Shown here one piece after another: positions 14,412-27,128 of a stretch of 64,000 nt of DNA. Source of the DNA: Biscogniauxia marginata (lineage: Eukaryota; Ascomycota; Sordariomycetes; Xylariales; Xylariaceae). The stretch is taken from contig MU404091.1 of the NCBI GenBank assembly GCA_022695795.1, positions 1 to 64,000 of the forward strand. The letters run 5' to 3'. Under the pieces are notes generated by a model. That model saw nothing but the letters and a program-made list of their open reading frames with translations, had not been told where the DNA came from and did no database searches. The position numbers and the translations under genes were made by a program. Each line of letters starts with the position of its first letter. The first letter of the stretch is position 1.

Positions 14412-15438
14412 AAGGGGCGGCCATATACACCACCTCTAGACTTTGTCTGTGTTATTTCTTGTATTCGATCTTTGGGTCTGGACTAAAGTTCAAGATCATT
14501 CGTATTCTTTTGGTTCTTAAGAGCGACGTTACATGCTTACGAAGGTCGGCGCAACTTAAAACTACGAATTTCATGTCGAACAACATTATTGCTGGTGGAC
14601 GACAAAATCATTAGGGAAATAAGGGGTCAGCATCATGAGCGGACTAGCTAGGGTTTCTTGAATACAAGAGGCACAATTCGACCGCTCTTGGAGGTATGGG
14701 AAAGGAGTGCGGTATGGGCAAAGGGCACAGACAGGGTTGTACAATTTCTACGGTGAAACTGGAACCGGGTAGCGAAGGAAATATCACTAGAGGAAAAAAA
14801 GGGTATATACAAAGGCATCGTTGTACATATAGGGACGCCGTGACCGCAAAGTGTGGCTTCACCGGGAGCTGCAGCATAGAGAAGACCAGAAACAAATATA
14901 TCAATAATGCTATAAAATCGAGACGCCGATGTCGTCGAAATCCTTGTAGAACAGCTCGGATCTCTCCCGATCAACATGAAGGCGCATACACGCACGCACA
15001 TACAAGCTGCCCCTTTCCACTACCGCAACCTGGGGTCGGTATCCGAAGCATGGGGGATGGATAGTATAGTAGATCTGGACTTGGCGGATCCAAGGAAATC
15101 AAGTTGATCTGGCAGAATAGATACACCTACATACCCATCTCGTCATTTTCATACGTATCACCTGCATGGCCACACCATGCTTCCGATCGATAGATTAAAT
15201 GCAGATCCCCCCCCCTCTCTTTCCCCCCCGAGCGAGCGGATGTGCGTTCTGGCTGCGCACCTGTCTTTTTGTATGTTCGCCTCGGGCCCTCGAGAGATCT
15301 GCTTGGCTACCTACACCAAAGAAGGTTGTGTCCCTCCTACCTGGGTTTCTGCCGCGTCAAGGTTGTCGATGCAATGCGGAGGGCCGCCGAATCTGGCCGC
15401 CTTGCACGAGGGTTTCAGAGCAAAGAAAGGAAAAAAAA

Positions 15439-15458
15439 GATGGGATGGGATGGGATGG
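15439..15458 (+). repeat. GATGG pentanucleotide tandem repeat
   Basis: Four head-to-tail GATGG units follow a purine run. This is a simple microsatellite with no coding role seen. Confidence 0.8.
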
Positions 15459-15610
15459 CGGATACGTAGAATAGATGAGATGAGGTTAACAGGGCCCAAG
15501 AAACACGCCACTTCCTGTGACAGCCACATAGTGTACGCCGTATGTGTCCGCGATCGGATGACGACAGGTACAAGATGCCCTAGCTAGCGAATGGACAAGA
15601 CGTTGACGTA

Positions 15611-15667
15611 TTGTGTTGTGCTGTGTTGTGCTGTGCTGTGCTGTGCTGTGCTGTTCAGTGCTGTGCT
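15611..15667 (+). repeat. TGTGC/TGTGT pentanucleotide microsatellite
   Basis: About eleven units of a 5-bp repeat (TGTGC with TGTGT variants), interrupted once near 15654. It creates long artificial open frames on both strands that read as Cys/Leu/Val or His/Thr/Gln strings; these are not genes. Confidence 0.85.
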
Positions 15668-16334
15668 TGTGTTTGACAGGGACTGAAGGGAAGATGAATA
15701 GGTCTGGGGGGAGATATGGGGCTACGAAAGCAGGAGAGGGAGATTCACCGCCACTCTCTCGTTCTATAATCGAGGTGGACACGGGTATACAGACAGAGTC
15801 GCATGGCGTTTACGCTAGGACTTGTACAAACATATCTACCAATTCAGAAGCGACTGGCGTGCGTGTGTGCGTGTGTATGTGTATGTACGTATGGTCACAA
15901 GACTGACGAGACAGCGGCGATAGTAACGACAACGAGCCTAGCTAAACTTTTTGGACGAGGGCAAATAAGCAGGTCCAATGCTTCACATACACCTCGTAAC
16001 CCCCTCTTTCACGACTGGGGCCTGGCCCCTCGCAAGGAGCTTTCTGGCTTGACGCCCCCCCCCCCAAATCCGTGCGGTGCTACAAGATGCGCATTGTTTA
16101 CCAAGTCCTTTCCGGTGGCGGGACTCCCGCACTGTCGAGCAGAGGGCAGGGAGACGAGAGGCAGACAGCGGCGGAATAATGAGAAAAGAGAAGTCCGCCC
16201 ACACCGGTCCGATATACCGTGAAATGATGTTACCTATAGGGAAAAGAAAAATAACAGGCCCCCGGCGTCCACATACGCATTTGGGATACGGATCCGAGGC
16301 GGCACCCCATGTAAGAAACGTAAAAGGGCAGAAT

Positions 16335-16363
16335 ATAAAAAAATAAAAAATAAAAAATAAAAA
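16335..16363 (+). repeat. A-rich tandem repeat (TAAAAAA units)
   Basis: Runs of A are separated by single T at nearly regular 7-bp spacing. Simple sequence. Confidence 0.75.
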
Positions 16364-16576
16364 CTAGAGAAGTGCCAGGCTCCTTGGACAAATGAGACAT
16401 TTGGCGTTCCTCGGGCATATTCCAAGCCAATGTCTTGCGCTTGTCTTGGGGCGCTAGCTGTCAAGTTATGCCCCAATGCCGCACGCCCTAGGACCCGGAT
16501 GAGAGGTCTGGGGGCGGACTTGTCTCTGCCTATCCGCCTGTCTTGTCTCTCGTTCCGCACGTTTTTACCGTTATTT

Positions 16577-16596
16577 ATCTATATATATATATATAA
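16577..16596. repeat. AT dinucleotide microsatellite
   Basis: About nine TA units between a T-rich and an A-rich flank. Simple sequence. Confidence 0.75.
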
Positions 16597-19148
16597 AACC
16601 GTTGGCCGTGCGGATCTAGAAACTGCTGGTCTTAGACTTCCTACTTGAGCCGCACTGACGACCTTACAAGAAGAGCTCAAAGAAAGTGCCCCCAAAGAAA
16701 TAATTTGTTTTTTATTTTTTATTTTATAAAATCGGTCGATGATGATTTCTCCAAGGGGGTCTCCTTCGTCTTCGCAACCCCTATATAAAAATCCTGGACT
16801 AGTCACCACGACATTATGTCGTTCTCTGGCCCCCCCCTCCCCCCGGGCGTCTCCGAGCGACGCATAAATCAAGAGAGAAATAGCAGCAAAAAGGTGCAGA
16901 TTGAGTTCCACGCTCGCAACGCCCGGGCTCCTTGTATACCCAACCTGCTAGGGGGGGTAGGTGTTCACGGTAGCCGGACAGCGTTTAAATTGGCAGGGCC
17001 CCGGGTAAGCATGGCTCGGAGGGGCGGGGGGGCTAATAGGAATGTATGTCCAACTCGAAGATGAAGTGGTATGTTATGTATACAACAGCCCCCCTTGTCT
17101 GGGATTTGTGCTCGACAGAATTCTAACTCTTTCTTTATGCCTTTCCAAGTTCCAATGGAAACGGGCCAGTGTGATATGCCAAAAAAAGAAAAGGAGAAAA
17201 AAAAGTAAAGATACCTCACATGTGACTTTTGCCCGTAACCCGACAGGTTTTTTCCCCAAGAAAATGATCGTGTGGCGACCGATCAAGTGCCGTTGTTCAC
17301 ACCTATCCCATATCAGGAAACCCCGACGATGAAAGCAAATGGTCGAACCTAATTTTGGCTTTTACTGGCTCTGGCAGCTAGTTTGACAGCTGGAGGGCAA
17401 GTCAAAGGTGGAAGAGGAGGGTTGGGATGTCAAGCAGGGGTCACTCTTAAGAGAAGGGGAGAAAGCAACTCCATTGTAATCCCGACTTTTCCCCTCTTCC
17501 CCCTTTTCCGTCTTTTATGTAATGTCTTGCCTTGATTCAGGAACAGTAGCTAATTATGGCAGCAAATCTCACATTCGTTGCATCGTTCGTTTAGTCCTTT
17601 CGACATGGATAGCCAAGTGGATATTACCTAGGTAGTTTACATGGCCAGGATGAGTAATCAAGTATTACCCTAGCCTATACCTGCTGGACGATATAGACAG
17701 GGACTTTCCTTGGACGAGTTCTTGGGGTTACCCTTCGCTTACGGGGACAGGCTTGCGGGGGGGCCTTGGGGGCCAAGATGATAGCAAGTGGTGTGCAGCA
17801 AGGATGGAGATCTATGCTCGCCTCCAACGTGCTAGGGAGGCAGCTTGCGACAAAATAAATTGTGCTCTGCTGACGGCAGATCATACGCGAAATAGGGTGC
17901 GAATTCTTTTTGTCTACCAACCCTTGTGTCTTTTAAACTAACATGTGGGAAAATTCCTAGAAATGCCAACCCTAAACTGACGACAGTATTGTAACATTGA
18001 TCATCTCCCACCCCCCTCGCCTAGCCTCAAGGCTTAATCGAACCATGGTTCCCTTCCCCTTGAAGCGGAAGATCGATCCGTTACGGACAAGTAAGTTCTC
18101 ACATCTAGCGGTAGCCCGGGCCGTTTGAGATTGCCGAAGACCGAATTACCAATGTATAGGTACCATAGCCGTCACGAGTTGCCTAACCAATTGATTAAGC
18201 CAGACACCGTGACATTACTTACCGTACTGTACGATATCCTAGAGAGCCGGCTCTCGCGTCGTGGCGTTTCAGTTTTTTTTTTCGCACCAAAAACCGTCCT
18301 CTACTCGTTGTCTAAAGTGTAAAAGGTAGGTAAATGATAAACCGGTTTATGGGTGGCGTCCTGGATGCTAATCATTTACAAATCGGTTCTTCGGCCCAAG
18401 AAAGAGCAGGAGCAGGAGAATGGTGACGATTTTTTTTCTACTTTTTTTTTCTTCCCTGAAGCTACCATGGTTCCCGGACGCTGATCTTAGTTCAAGATGA
18501 TCTATACATATAGGCCACGTCTAACAATTCGAGAATATCTCCGGACGAATCGCGGGATGGTGGTCGAGTCGCCTCGGTCGCCCTGTCGCGAATCCCTACC
18601 TATTCGGTGCTGAGTCTGGGACGATCCACGAACGGCTTATGTGCATTGCAACGGTACTCCGTATATATGCAACTCATTCGCAGGTTCTGACAGTCACGCC
18701 TATGCTATGACGAGGGAAAGAGGGTCGCTGAGCTTATTGTTTGACAGGTGACAGCTCCAATGAGAGCGTCACAAAGACCCCCTTCCCTCCGGCGATCCAG
18801 AAGCTGATTTGTCTTTCTGGAACCCGCCCGCGCATATTCAGTCGCGATTCAAGATTTGCATGTGGCAACTACGCCACCGTGAGACCAGAAACCACACAAC
18901 TGAGGTTCTGACATGTTAAGCTAACGACGCGAGCAACCCCCGTCAGCGGCGGGGTCTACACTAGGCATAACAAGGTGTAGGGCTTGGAAGAATAATAAGA
19001 CTTCGGTTTCGCATCCACGCAAGGACCTTCGGCAGAGCATTCCGATTCTAGCTTTAGATCTTTGAGCCGGCTCCAGCCTCCTACGCGTACATGGTGATTA
19101 CACAAGTTAGTTATGGCTAGCTTGGCTGTCAGCGGGCCCGCTACCAAC

Positions 19149-19176
19149 GAGGGGAGGGGAGGGGAGGAGAGGAGAG
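19149..19176 (+). repeat. GGGGA/GGAGA polypurine repeat
   Basis: Pure purine on the + strand with a roughly 5-bp period. It could form unusual DNA structure but nothing else marks it as functional. Confidence 0.7.
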
Positions 19177-19903
19177 TATAGAACCGCCAAGTCCCCACCG
19201 CAGAACTCCTCCTTGGATGATTGACGGGACCCCCCGTCAACGTTTCAGGGCTAGTTTAGCTCGACTTGTCAAAATCGGCTGGGGGCAACGGTAGCAGCCT
19301 ATTACCGACGATTATGACCTACCGGCCGAGCGAAACCGATGGATAAGACGTTATTCCCGTGCGTAGGTCCCAGGCGTACGGGGCCATGGGAGGAGCCCGC
19401 GCGGCGGACGGACGCTTTCAAACCTGTCAGGTGGGTTTGGAGACCGGGATAAACCCTCAATTGGTAATCCGATTCCATATACAGGTGTACATGCCGGTTG
19501 TCTTCGGTAACGAGACGTTTCTCGTCAGCCCGAAAGATCCCTTCTCATCTCATGTTTTTCCTTGCGGCTCTTTGTCGACATGGGGTACGTACCCATGATT
19601 CTCTGACGATTCGATGCCGGTACTCGGTCATATTTCTTTCATGCAACATGAGCCCTTGACTAATTATGGGATCGAGTTTTCTGGAGGGGCTATATTAAAC
19701 GGCACCGTTGCCAATATCAACGGGAGATGCCGACCTAGGTCAATATACCCACCGGTTCCATAAATGGTGTTGGGCGCTGTACAGTACGGGGCCCTAGTTT
19801 TGATTCGTCGTTATGCTACGGGCGTATAGTTAGTCTGCTGGGGTCTTAGCGCAGGTGTGTAATCGTCTAGGCGTAGTATGTATGTAGAAGTTGATCGAGT
19901 GCT

Positions 19904-19945
19904 GAAAGGTGAACGGTGAAAGGTGAAAGGTGAAAGGTGAAAGGT
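19904..19945 (+). repeat. 7-bp tandem repeat GAAAGGT, six units
   Basis: Six consecutive heptamers; five are identical and the second has a single A-to-C change. A further degenerate copy follows at 19946-19952. It lies about 500 bp upstream of the regulator at 20455, so a promoter effect is possible but unproven. Confidence 0.85.
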
Positions 19946-20454
19946 GGAAGGGAGCCCGCTGCATCTCATGTCCGGAGTCTTTGGCCCGTGATAAATCCAG
20001 GCTAATGACGCAGTGCCTGTCTGACTCAGTTTAATCTACCGTAGGTACCTAGTGTAGTTGTTAGCTAAGTGAATACACCTTTAACTGTATATAAACTGTA
20101 TATATGCATTAACACCATTCAAGAGAACCTTGAGTCGGAATTACCTTGAGCCCACCAGTCTAAGTACCTAGTAGGTACCATGTAAGCCGTAGTGGGTACT
20201 CCTCTACCTCTAGCGGCGCTCGGCAGTACTTACCGCCGATACTGAACGTTCAGAGGTCTTAAAGGATTACCTAAGTCATGTCGATGGATGCCTGATTGCT
20301 GCTAACCCCTGACAGTCGACATCCTCCGTCTTCGCCTATCAATCAAGAGCCGCAAGGCTGAATCTGTCGTGCGGCTCGGAGCCCCTTTCTATCCTTCTGC
20401 CTTTCTGCTGCTGTTTCACTCTCGCCGTGTCTTGTTTTGCTTATTAAAAGAATT

Positions 20455-23400
20455 ATGTCCGAAGGCGATCTCGCCTCGCAAGGTGCATCCAGTGGACACA
20501 CGGGCGAACTTCTGGTAATTCCTGGTACCCCGAATCCAACACCAGAACGTGTCCTAACACTTGAACGTAGTCGTGTGTGCCGTGTAGAAATCGCAAACTT
20601 AAGTGCGACAAAGCTAAACCCGTCTGTGCACGTTGCTGCAAGGCGAACATCGAATGTGTCTTCCCGGAATCTCGAAAGAAACCGGCTTTCAGGAGGAAAA
20701 ATGTGCGAGAACTGGAGGCTCGCTTAGGTAGCTTTAGACTCTGTAGCCATCCCGAATCCTAGCTGAGATAGACACAGTACAAGTCGAGGCGCTCCTCAAA
20801 GAAGTCGGCGAGAAGAAAGCTTCCGAAGGAACCGCTGCTGCCGGCCAGCACGTCGGGACAACCAAGTCCGAACCCGGTGAGGTTCCAGTAACCGAAGACG
20901 TCTTGTTCCGCGGAATAGACGTTACAGAACCAGACCTTCCTTTCACTGGGTTTAGCGAAAATGATACGCCGTTTTTTGAGCCCGACGACCCGTCCGTCTT
21001 TGCGGCAGAGTCCTCAAGTGGCCGGCCAATGAACGACACCTTCAACGGGGAGCTGATTGATCTTGGTGGCATATTCGAAAGCCTACCCCCTAAGGAGTTC
21101 ATGGAAGACCTGTGAGTGGCTTAACCCCCGATATTACAATGGTTCGTAAAATCACTCATAGCGATAGCAATCGAATCTTTTTCGAACGACAACAACATAT
21201 TATACCCATCATTCATCCAGCTCGTTATAGCCAGGCTTTCTATTCTGCTCCTCACATGAAGCCACCATTAGTAAGCAGCAGCCGAGGCCCTTTTCATCAA
21301 TTCCCTTTTATCCTCGTCTCAAAAACCTCACATAGTCCAACTATGCTGAGAGGCCCTGTTCCATATATATATTGTTTAACCCCGAAGTATATGGTATTCA
21401 ATTGCCCCTAACTCTCCCAATACTAGTGCCTTCAATATGCGATATGGGCGCTTGCCTCAGCTATACACCCGAAATACGAAGCATATCGTGACGTGTTTTA
21501 CCGGCGTGCTCGACAATATGCCGAGTCTGACGAGTTAAAGGTATACTGTTTCTTACTGAAGTCCAATTTTTATAAATATTTGCTTATGGTTGAAGGGTTA
21601 CGGCGAGCACTTTATTACGGTCGCTCATGCTCAAGCATGGGCTATAATAGGCACATACGAAGCCAGAGCATTGATGTTCACTCGAGCAGCCATGAGCTGT
21701 TCTCGAGCAGTTCGACTCGTCCAGATGATGGGGCTACATCGGCTTGACTGCCCATCGGGAGAAGTCATCCCAACTCTCTTACCTCCAAGAGATTGGGCTG
21801 AGTTAGAGGAGCGGAGGCGAACCTTTTGGGGTATCTTCTGCATTGATAGCCACGCCTCGATCTCAACTGGCTGGCCACATCTCATTGATGCCTCCGAGGT
21901 AAGCAAGGCAATGGCATTGAGCGCTACATGACTGTGAACTGACCTAGAATCTTAGATAACGACCCATCTACCTTCTGTCAGTCAATGCTCTAATATCAAA
22001 TCTTCCCCCGGATCCTAGGGAGTTCCTGATGCATACCGCGTTCCCCTAGATTTCCCACAATCCCGATGTTTCAACAGGGTGATTCTCAATATAAATATAG
22101 ATGTATTTCTAACTTAAGCGTTTCAGACCGAGTCTGCATTTTTCAGTGGCGAGGAGGAAGAAACGTGTAGCATTTACGATGCCTTCAAGGGTCGGCCATA
22201 CTCGTCGTTTGCCGGGAACGTCCTGGTTTGCCATCTGTTAGTCACCGTACCAAAAGGGGTCATGTTCCTAGGGCCATATATTCATATTACTAACCAGAAG
22301 GCTTCGAAGATTCAACCAGATCCTTAAACACGTGTACCATACAAGGCAGGATGATCATGCGGAGAACTATGAATATGGCGAGTTCTGGAAAAGGCATCGT
22401 GAGATTGACAACATACTCTCTGGTGCCTTCATGTTTCTTCCAGAGTCTTCCCGGCTGCCTGAAAACTTCCGCAATCCAACGGCTGTACACACCAATCTGA
22501 ACCTCCATGCATCGGTCATATGCCTATATCACGCCGCTATTGATAAGATAGATACTTATAAGCTACCTGAATCTGCCAAGAACGCTTGTCAGGCGCGGTT
22601 GCGTACGTCGGCCCAGGAGATAATTAACATCATCAAACTTACAAGCCACGTCAACTCGAGTCCTGTAAGACGAACACCAAATTTAATTTTGATAACCCCT
22701 AAGTTTTCTCTCTTCAATTTTATAGTCGCTGATAATTATAACAGAAAACCCCATTAGTAGCTTTATCTCTCTATTGTGCTGCCTCTGTTTATATATACCT
22801 CTGCAAGGACACGCAAACACCAACTAACGTGGATAATCTCGACTTCGTCATTTCAGCGATGGAAGCGATCGGACGATGCCACACTATCACCCGCGCATTC
22901 CTTCGCCAAGTAATACTCGACGTAGAACGTAACGATCTCCAAAGCCTTATCCAGCTCCCTCGAATAGATAGATTGAGCCGCGATTTCGCGAACCATGTCT
23001 CCCCTAACATTCCACTCCTTGCTCGATCACGAATTTCACGGCACTCCCAAGTGCAACCTCCGCTGCCTGGCCGCTTGCCCCTTGGAAATCCGGTCGGAAA
23101 AGTCATACGGGAAGATTATGGATATCGTGACTTGGGGTGGACGGGCGGGGTCAGAGACTATGATGATCCTTTGAGAAGAAGCAATTCTTCCAATTCCATT
23201 GGGAACAAACGGAAGCGCACCACCCCGGCAGACTCGGATAGTAGTCTCAAAACCCCGGATCCGCTTTGGGCTATGAACAGTATTCAGGACCTATCAGCAA
23301 CGCCGTCATCCACGTCCTCACATCAAGATGGTGCTCACGCAGCCACCCCAACGCAGACTTTCTCTAGCACCGGGATAGCAGCTCAGCAGCAAATGAATAT

Positions 23401-23875
23401 TCCCCATCGTGTAGGGTCGCCCTTGATCGATCAGAGGACCGCTAAGCCGAGTAGCGTACCCCCACCACAAAGTGGTAAGCATGTGGGCGTTTGCTTCAAT
23501 AGGGGTATCCTCGGAACTATGGGCCCTGCGCCCTTCACCACGGCTGGTCACGGACAGTCCCAGACCAAGACAACCAAGGGAGGGATGGGGGATTGGTATC
23601 TAGCTAGCATGTGCATGCGTGCACGGTTTGAAGACAACGAGGCCCTCTATAATGATATCGAAATCAATGCGAGAGGCGATATGAGCCCGTTTGGTTTCGT
23701 TGCTGACGAAACTACTACTATAGACTGGGATGGTCTTGGTGCGAACATTGGCGTTGGATCTGTAGAAGGGGCAACGGCAAATAGTGCACCAGGAGATGCT
23801 TCGAGAGCAAGAGATGACGGGTTTGGAGGAAGTATGGACGAGGAAGGGGCAGGAATAAGAGGACGATGGCTCTAA
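20455..23875 (+). CDS. Zn(II)2Cys6 transcription factor with fungal_trans domain
   Basis: Predicted nuclear DNA-binding regulator. My ten-exon model is 20455-20514, 20571-20727, 20763-21111, 21168-21270, 21427-21540, 21596-21898, 21956-21976, 22127-22236, 22310-22664 and 22745-23875, giving 900 aa in one frame. The first intron must be removed to obtain the binuclear cluster: C22-x2-C25-x6-C32-x6-C39-x2-C42-x6-C49, with the typical RNRKLKC. A short predicted linker helix (NVRELEARL) follows. The middle region from about residue 190 (HIIPIIHPARY, LQYAIWALAS, FYRRARQYAE, RAVRLVQMMGLHRLD, ELEERRRTFWGIFCID) is the fungal_trans homology region. The C-terminus is Ser/Thr/Pro-rich. Odd points: exon 7 is only 21 nt, and the second intron is 35 bp (44 bp if the acceptor at 20771 is used). 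Target genes are unknown. Confidence 0.85.
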
Positions 23876-24456
23876 ATGATGTTCTACATATCCAACGGGC
23901 TACAGTACGCCCCCCCTTTTCGAATGTACTACAAGCTCTGAACTCACATGAGCTTAGATCCACCGTTTTGGCACAGGTTGGTTCGGTTACATTCCAGGTT
24001 AGAGAATAGAATGGCTCAACTACATAGTGAACAACCCTTTTCGGTACTCAAAAAGGGGTTCTATAGCGGGTTTCTTAACACATCGTATTGTGAGGCGTTC
24101 ATGTTAGTAGTATACTATAGTAGTTATTGACGTACTTGAAGGCATACAGTACGTAACTAACTTAGTCTCTCCGGAGCTTAGCGGAGTTAAAGCGCTGCTT
24201 GTCCGGAACCGGTGACGGCTACCAAGTAAGCAGTACTTCAACTAACCTTCGCTGACAACTTTTCATTTTCGGTTACACTTTGCTACTTTCCTGTTAGCCG
24301 ACGCGGCTACCAAACGTGTATGTGAGAGGAAAATCATCGTCGACAATGCGATATTGGATCCGGCCCCATTGATGAGTAAGTGTAGGTAATGTAACGAGCT
24401 GCGAACCGCCTATACGCAAAGTCGACAAGCGTCTCGCGTGCAACACGGTTTCCATA
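23876..24456. promoter_or_regulatory. Spacer between two Zn2Cys6 regulators
   Basis: No gene seen in 581 bp. It should hold the 3' end of the upstream regulator and the promoter of the LEU3-like gene. I recognise no defined operator; Zn2Cys6 factors typically bind CGG-type half sites, and CCGGAAC-CGGTGACGG lies near 24199, which is suggestive only. Confidence 0.4.
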
Positions 24457-27128
24457 ATGCCCCAAACCCCGGCCCCAATAGCGGACGACGCTCCGACGAC
24501 GCCATCCCCTACCACGGTGGCGCCGACTAGAATAAAGCGAAACACGGCGTGTACTAGCTGCCGGGATGCCAAGGTAGGAATTATTACCCGGAGCGCACAG
24601 TGCCGTATAACGGGTTCCTCTCCTTTTGCTTGCAGCATTTGGTTTCTCCTCTTGTCGATCTACTCTCCCTGTCGTTGGCGTGTAACTCCGTGGTTGATTA
24701 ACACGTGCCACAGGTACGCTGCAATCCGAGCAGCTCCAAGAACCAGCCGTGTCAACGTTGCACCAAGATGCACCTATCCTGCTTTGTGGACAAGACTCAC
24801 AAGAGGGTGTCGCGCAAAAGGCAGGTCCTTCTTCTCTCCTCTGGGCGCCGTTTAGGGTTGCTTACATGTCACCATCCGCCGCCTCGGCGCTTCGGGTAGA
24901 TTTTGTGCTGGCAATGGTCCTCGCAAGCGTGAAGGCTGAGATTATGCTTGTATGAACACTCGGGACTGATCGCCCTATGTCTGTGCTCGTGTGACGACAG
25001 TGTCGCCAACCGACGCCTAGTCGGACTTGGGATTAACGGCTAACCGTAACTTATAGTAAGTTGGACGAGCTTGTTCAGGAGATTCAGTCCATAAAGCAAT
25101 CTGTTGGCGGCTCGCTCCCGTTACAGGGGTATTCTCAGCAGCAGCAATCTGGCGAGCTGCGTCTGGGCATACCATCTCCGGCAGGTACCTCAGGGACAAC
25201 GAGACCTACTATCGTCGAACCTTCGACGATTGCTGAATCACCTGCTTTGCATACGCCTGTAACCATACCCCTTCAGGATCCGGCTGTCGAGCCAAGCCTG
25301 CCCCGGGCGCTGGGCTCGCGTCCCTTTCCCGGGGAAGACATCGACTATTATTTCCAGAAGTACTTCGAATGCTACCACCAGTACATGCCCATCGTGCGGC
25401 AGAGGGACCCGAACAAGTGTTACGAGTCTGGGCCGCTCCTGTTCTGGACCATCATCTTCGTGGCCTCGCGTCGCTACGGCAGAAACCCCACGGTGCTACC
25501 GTTTCTGATGGACGAGGTGAGGCGGGAACTGCACGCGGCGTTGGCCACGCCCATGTCTATGCCGGTGATCAACGCCTTCATCTTGGTATGCGCCTGGGGC
25601 TTCCCGGATTCGCGCTTCGTCAACGACCCCACGGCTCTCTTCTCTAGCGCCATCGGAAACGCGGCCATTCTCTTGGGAATACACACTGGAAAAGGTGCCC
25701 ACCCTGAGTACAGCGTCGGCGTGTTTCAAAACAGCTTTACAGATGAAGAGGCTGCCTACACATGGGCGGGCTATAACATCGTTTCTCAGAGGTTAGTGAA
25801 GTCTTTCTCGGCTACCAGTAGATGGGGTTGAATGAGTATTGCCCTACTACCACGGCGTTACATAGCTAGAATCATTTTTATTTCTCTGAACTGGTCGGCG
25901 TTACATCCGCTCCCCACGGACAGTTTATTTCAATGCCTGACAAGCTAGTTTTATGTCATCTTATATGGATCTATGAAGGTGGCCCCGCGATGCTAATATG
26001 AAATACTTGTAGGGTATCTTCATATCTGGGCCTCCCACCCCTTGGCGGTTTGTTCAACCAGACTGCTCAGAATATTATCGATGGCCGGACTTCGTTCCAA
26101 GTTCCCTCTAGCTTCCGTGTTCTCCTGGAGTGCCAGAAGTTTTGCAACCGTGTAAGCAAGACAATGATGGCTTGCCTGGAAGAGTCGCGGGGGGTGACCG
26201 CCCACGTAGTCCGGCTTCTCGAGGATGAATGGTGTACAGTAGCAAGTCTTATATGTTCCGAGCGAGCAGGTTCGTTTCTGGTGGTCCTTTCACCCTACGA
26301 CTTCTTATTATCACCACCACTGTTACCTACAATCCAGACCTCACTAATGTCTCCACCGCTTGAATATACCCTTCGTGTTCTTTCCTTGGAGATTATCCTG
26401 CTAATTGAAGTCGAGTAGATGCTTTTGATTCATTCAATGCTTTATTGGTGCAGTTGGAAATTCAACTCTACTACATGCTACCCCTCCCAGGGTACGACTC
26501 TGAGGCCTTGAAGCGCAACATCTTGCGGACATATAATACGGCACAGGCTGTCATCCGTGAAGCGCTCGAGCTTGACCGCAAGATGGACTTCGTCCTGCAT
26601 ATATCGCATTTTTACTTCCGGACGCTCTTAGCCTCGAGCTGCGTCATCTACAAGCTGCTGCGCTCATCATACATGCAGCTAGTTGACCGCAAGGCGGCGG
26701 AGCAGTCAGCGATAGATGCCATCGCGCTCTGCCGGCGTGCCACTGTTATGGAGAACGACATGCCTGCGCGCCTCGGCAACCTTATGGACGCCTGGATAAG
26801 TCTCTCGCAGGCGACGCCGCCCGCGAAGTGGCACGAGGACCCCGTGTCCTCCTTCACGCACCGTCTCAGTGCTAGCGTCAGTCTGGACTGCCTCATGCGC
26901 TGGAAGAACGACCAACACCTCGCAAATCTGAGCAATGCTAACAATAGTGGTAATAACAATAGCAGTGGTAATAAGGGCCAACCCCCTGACACCAATGCCA
27001 CCGCCGGAGACAGCACAGCAGAGAACCCCATGCTCCTTGGCGCTGAACCCCTGCCGAACATCGACTGGAGCTTCATGGATGACTTCGATTGGAGCTTCGA
27101 ACCGGGAATCCTGGGCGTACCAACATAA
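24457..27128 (+). CDS. LEU3-like Zn(II)2Cys6 transcription factor
   Basis: Predicted nuclear regulator resembling the fungal LEU3 type, which in yeast controls branched-chain amino acid genes; that role is not shown here. Exons 24457-24573, 24714-24820, 25057-25791, 26013-26269 and 26416-27128 give 642 aa. The cluster is C32-x2-C35-x6-C42-x9-C52-x2-C55-x6-C62, followed by KTHKRVSRKSKLDELVQEI, a LEU3-like linker and coiled coil. The middle region has YTWAGYNIVSQR, YLGLPPLGGLFN and SFRVLLECQKFCNRVSKTM. The C-terminus is Asn-rich, then acidic and aromatic (NIDWSFMDDFDWSFEPG), a plausible activation segment. Intron 2 (24821-25056) appears to use a GC donor; no GT donor restores the frame. The final 26270-26415 intron ends at GTCGAG and yields ERAVDAFDSFNALLVQLEIQ, as expected for the family. 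Confidence 0.88.

Larger units (their letters stand above)
14412..20454. other. Gene-free intergenic region rich in simple repeats
   Basis: Six kilobases without a gene I can support. Open frames here are short, overlap on both strands and resemble nothing known; several are low-complexity readings of repeats. The region carries many simple repeats (listed separately at 15439, 15611, 16335, 16577, 19149 and 19904) plus poly-T and poly-C runs. The last few hundred bases, pyrimidine-rich near 20380-20440, probably form the promoter and leader of the regulator at 20455. Confidence 0.5.

Noticed and set aside
15611..15906. Repeat-derived open frames (Cys/Val/Leu and His/Thr/Gln strings)
   Set aside because: They are translations of the TGTGC microsatellite and neighbouring GTGT tracts.
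23473..23512. Possible extra intron in the first Zn2Cys6 gene
   Set aside because: The GT-AG pair here would be only about 28 bp and would shift the frame; the exon is open without it.
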